From: UBA6059 sp965227155
Lineage (GTDB): Bacteria; Bacteroidota; Bacteroidia; Cytophagales; Cyclobacteriaceae
Assembly (NCBI GenBank): GCA_965227155.1
Contig: OZ245731.1
Span: 3,844,001-3,908,000, forward strand
Direction of reading: 5' to 3'
DNA length: 64,000 nt
Shown here piece by piece: positions 61,899 to 64,000 of the stretch (within the stretch, counting starts at the first letter, position 1; each line of letters opens with the position of its first letter). Made by a program: the position numbers and the translations under genes. The notes beneath the pieces are model-generated. The model saw only the letters and a program-made list of their open reading frames with translations, was not told the DNA's origin and did not search any database.

Positions 61899-64000
61899 CT
61901 AGTTCTTGATTAGTTTCCTTGTGTATATTCTCTCTTTGGCGAGGATTTTCAAAATGTAAACGCCTTTGGGTAATTCCGATAGACTTAAACTGATCTCGGG
62001 TTCTTTCGAAATATATTGCCCCAATAGTCTTCCATTAAGGTCAATGAGCACCATTTCAAATTTTTCATCTTCCAGCCCTTCCAATCTTAATTGAATAATA
62101 TCAGTGGTTGGGTTGGGAGATATATTCAGGGCTACTTTAGATGCTCGATCTACAAACACGCTTACCAATTCCGAATAATCGGCAGATCCATCAAAATCGG
62201 TTTGCTTGATTCGGTAATAGTTTATTCCATTATAAGGATCGGTATCCGTAAACCGGTAGGCTTGTGCGACAGTGGTCGTACCTGCACCCGGCAAGGTGCC
62301 CAGAGGCTGGAATGAATGTCCATCTCTTGATTTTTGTATCGTAAAGAAGTCATTATTTTCCTCTGATGCTGTTGACCACTCAAGCACCACCTGGTTTTTT
62401 TCATCCTCGTAAGCGATGAAATTGAGCCACGTGACGGGGAGCGGAGCGTTTGTTTGGTCAGCCAAAGCAATTTCTGAAAACGAATCGATTCCTGATACAC
62501 TGATTAGATTAGAACTAGTATTGATTGTGCCGTTTAGCTTTTCCCATTCATCAACAGCACCTCCAATAGGCCTTTTGTATAAGGCTAAATCATTATCAGG
62601 ATCATTTACTTCTACAGGTTGCATTGACATGTCGAGGTAGACTAATTCCCTATCATTGTAGGTAAATCGAATATTGGCATTCAAAGAAGTATTGGTTTCT
62701 GGATCGATTTGAAAATAACGTAATAAGGATTGCGTCGGATTACCTCCAGCTTCCCCATTTAATCTATCCCCAGTGACCCTGATTATTGTTGTCTCACCCA
62801 TGTCGTTACCTAAGGGATTTACTTCGAATCCAATTCCTCCTAACAAATTAAACGATGGATTACTATTTTGATTGATTGTTCGAGTTGTCTTTAGATTTCC
62901 CTCGAGGTAGCCATTCCCAGTTTCATTTATAATTGCTGTGGATGAAAGAACTACCGTATCAGTGGAGATGGTAAACAAAATGCTATCTGAAATTATAATA
63001 CTATCCTGTACAATCAGGTTGCCATCAAGTTGCGCTCGCCCGGCGATATGAACATCTCTTACTTCTCCAGAAATTGATGGGTATGTGCTTGAAGCATTGC
63101 CAATGATTTCAATATCATCCAAAGCAAATTCATCCCTGGAACCACTACCAGCCTTATCATCACTTTCCCACTTCAGATAGAGAAGCGCACCCGGTGCAAG
63201 TGATAGCTCCGGTAATTCAACTACACGATAATATTTCTCCCAAACTGATCCATTGGCAGTTTCTTCTGTAAATAAATCCAGGACATCAATGCTATTAAAG
63301 TTTAGGCTATCGAAACCATAAGAGAATTTTATTTCAGTTGACCAATTCTGGTCATTCCTTACATAAATAGTGTATGCAAGCAATATGCTGTTTACTGTAT
63401 TTCCCGATTGGTTCTGAATTCTAAGAATAATATTTCCCGGAGCAAAATCTGAACCACCAGGTTGCACACCTAAACCAAAGTTTCCGACAGTTGATTCGAA
63501 TGCATACAAACCTCCGGTCGTTACTCCACTGCCTGCATCACCTCTTGCAAAATCACCAGTGGTAAAGTTCCCTCCAAAGTTAGAATCTCCATCGTCAAAG
63601 CCTTCAAATTTCCAGGCATTGCTATTTAATTGACCCGAAGATGGAGAAGGAGAAAGTCCTGAACCATTAAATTGACTTTCATTAACACCCGGAACAGTAT
63701 TATCAAAATCGATGGTATATTTTGTGTCTAAAGTACTGATTTGTAATCCATTTGGAGTGGCAGCAACCAATCCACTCTGATTGTAACAAAAATCGGTTGT
63801 ATTTACCTCAAATGCTTTAAAAAAATAGTTGCCTCCATTACTAAGTCCTGTTACGGTAGCGCCGGAAGCGGTTCCCCGATAAACAATAAATTCATTATTG
63901 AATATTTCATCACCAGAACCAAAGACAGTATTAGCGGTATAGGAAACTTCATTGATTGGAGAAGCTTTAATTCTGGATTCAGAAGCGATAACAAGAACTT
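61899..64000 (-). CDS. T9SS type A sorted surface protein, 5' end outside window
   Basis: The frame is open to the window edge, so only the C-terminal about 700 residues are seen; a TTG near 63770 is not the real start. The visible part begins with a fibronectin-like module (YTANTVFGSGDE, FKAFEVN), followed by a jelly-roll-like module with FALDDIEIIG, a lamin-tail-like or repetitive beta region with VQDSIIISDSILF, a WLNFIAYEDEKNQVVLEWSTASEENND fibronectin-type module and a type A sorting domain (NISPNPTTDIIQL, LPKGVYILKI). It is probably a large secreted adhesin or enzyme; no catalytic motif lies in the visible portion. Confidence 0.88.
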   Translation of the reverse strand, partial: VLVIASESRIKASPINEVSYTANTVFGSGDEIFNNEFIVYRGTASGATVTGLSNGGNYFFKAFEVNTTDFCYNQSGLVAATPNGLQISTLDTKYTIDFDNTVPGVNESQFNGSGLSPSPSSGQLNSNAWKFEGFDDGDSNFGGNFTTGDFARGDAGSGVTTGGLYAFESTVGNFGLGVQPGGSDFAPGNIILRIQNQSGNTVNSILLAYTIYVRNDQNWSTEIKFSYGFDSLNFNSIDVLDLFTEETANGSVWEKYYRVVELPELSLAPGALLYLKWESDDKAGSGSRDEFALDDIEIIGNASSTYPSISGEVRDVHIAGRAQLDGNLIVQDSIIISDSILFTISTDTVVLSSTAIINETGNGYLEGNLKTTRTINQNSNPSFNLLGGIGFEVNPLGNDMGETTIIRVTGDRLNGEAGGNPTQSLLRYFQIDPETNTSLNANIRFTYNDRELVYLDMSMQPVEVNDPDNDLALYKRPIGGAVDEWEKLNGTINTSSNLISVSGIDSFSEIALADQTNAPLPVTWLNFIAYEDEKNQVVLEWSTASEENNDFFTIQKSRDGHSFQPLGTLPGAGTTTVAQAYRFTDTDPYNGINYYRIKQTDFDGSADYSELVSVFVDRASKVALNISPNPTTDIIQLRLEGLEDEKFEMVLIDLNGRLLGQYISKEPEISLSLSELPKGVYILKILAKERIYTRKLIKN

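Noticed and set aside
63771..64000. The TTG near 63770 as the true start of the last gene
   Set aside because: The minus-strand frame stays open to the window edge and translates to a fibronectin-like module, so the gene is partial.

Overview
The window looks like chromosomal DNA of a Bacteroidota bacterium, most likely from the Cytophagales. Three proteins end in Por/type IX secretion (T9SS) sorting domains. A gliding-motility C-terminal domain protein is followed by a PorP/SprF-like protein. GSCFA, DUF255 and short alpha-glucan phosphorylase families are present. At least eight sites match the Bacteroidota promoter -7 element TAnnTTTG, two of them with a TTG or TTTG box 20 bases upstream. 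The organism and strain cannot be named from the sequence alone.

Layout. Positions 1-6.1 kb hold the end of a gliding-type surface protein, a PorP/SprF protein, a GC-richer S9 peptidase bracketed by two related palindromic elements, a small lipoprotein, a YkgJ-like cysteine-cluster protein, a short MscS-like channel and a CBS-domain protein. Positions 6.3-13 kb carry an M14 peptidase, a GT35 phosphorylase-like enzyme lacking its cofactor lysine, an SRPBCC protein, a membrane class III nucleotide cyclase, and a CAU-anticodon tRNA with a nearby tRNA-derived fragment. Positions 13-24.8 kb carry a HAD hydrolase, a site-2 protease, an operon of a double D-Ala-D-Ala ligase, a PASTA protein and a T9SS protein, then an M43 metalloprotease and the NifU/Mrp iron-sulfur pair.

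Positions 24.8-45.7 kb are mostly housekeeping: dnaG, ribBA, surE, priA, DUF255, GSCFA, the rpsF-rpsR-rplI operon, two methyltransferases, apaG, ung, and a parA-parB-DUF5683-dapB-lepB operon. Positions 45.9-51.7 kb hold yidC, pyrG, a CCA-adding enzyme and a TPR protein. Positions 52-64 kb hold an ECF sigma operon with an anti-sigma-like membrane protein and a beta-repeat surface protein, ftsE, fsa, the SRP RNA gene, small conserved unknowns, an alkane hydroxylase, a TerB-like protein, an ABC exporter, and a T9SS protein cut by the window edge.

No CRISPR array, phage, transposase or restriction system was found. The most interesting item is the 887-residue fusion of two D-Ala-D-Ala-ligase modules. 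Its C-terminal module has Phe at the omega-loop position where Tyr and Phe separate D-Ala-D-Ala from D-Ala-D-Lac ligases, while its N-terminal module has an altered metal-ligand motif. Other items worth checking are the GT35 enzyme with Thr at the pyridoxal-phosphate lysine position, the palindromic elements around the S9 peptidase gene, and the tRNA-derived remnant.
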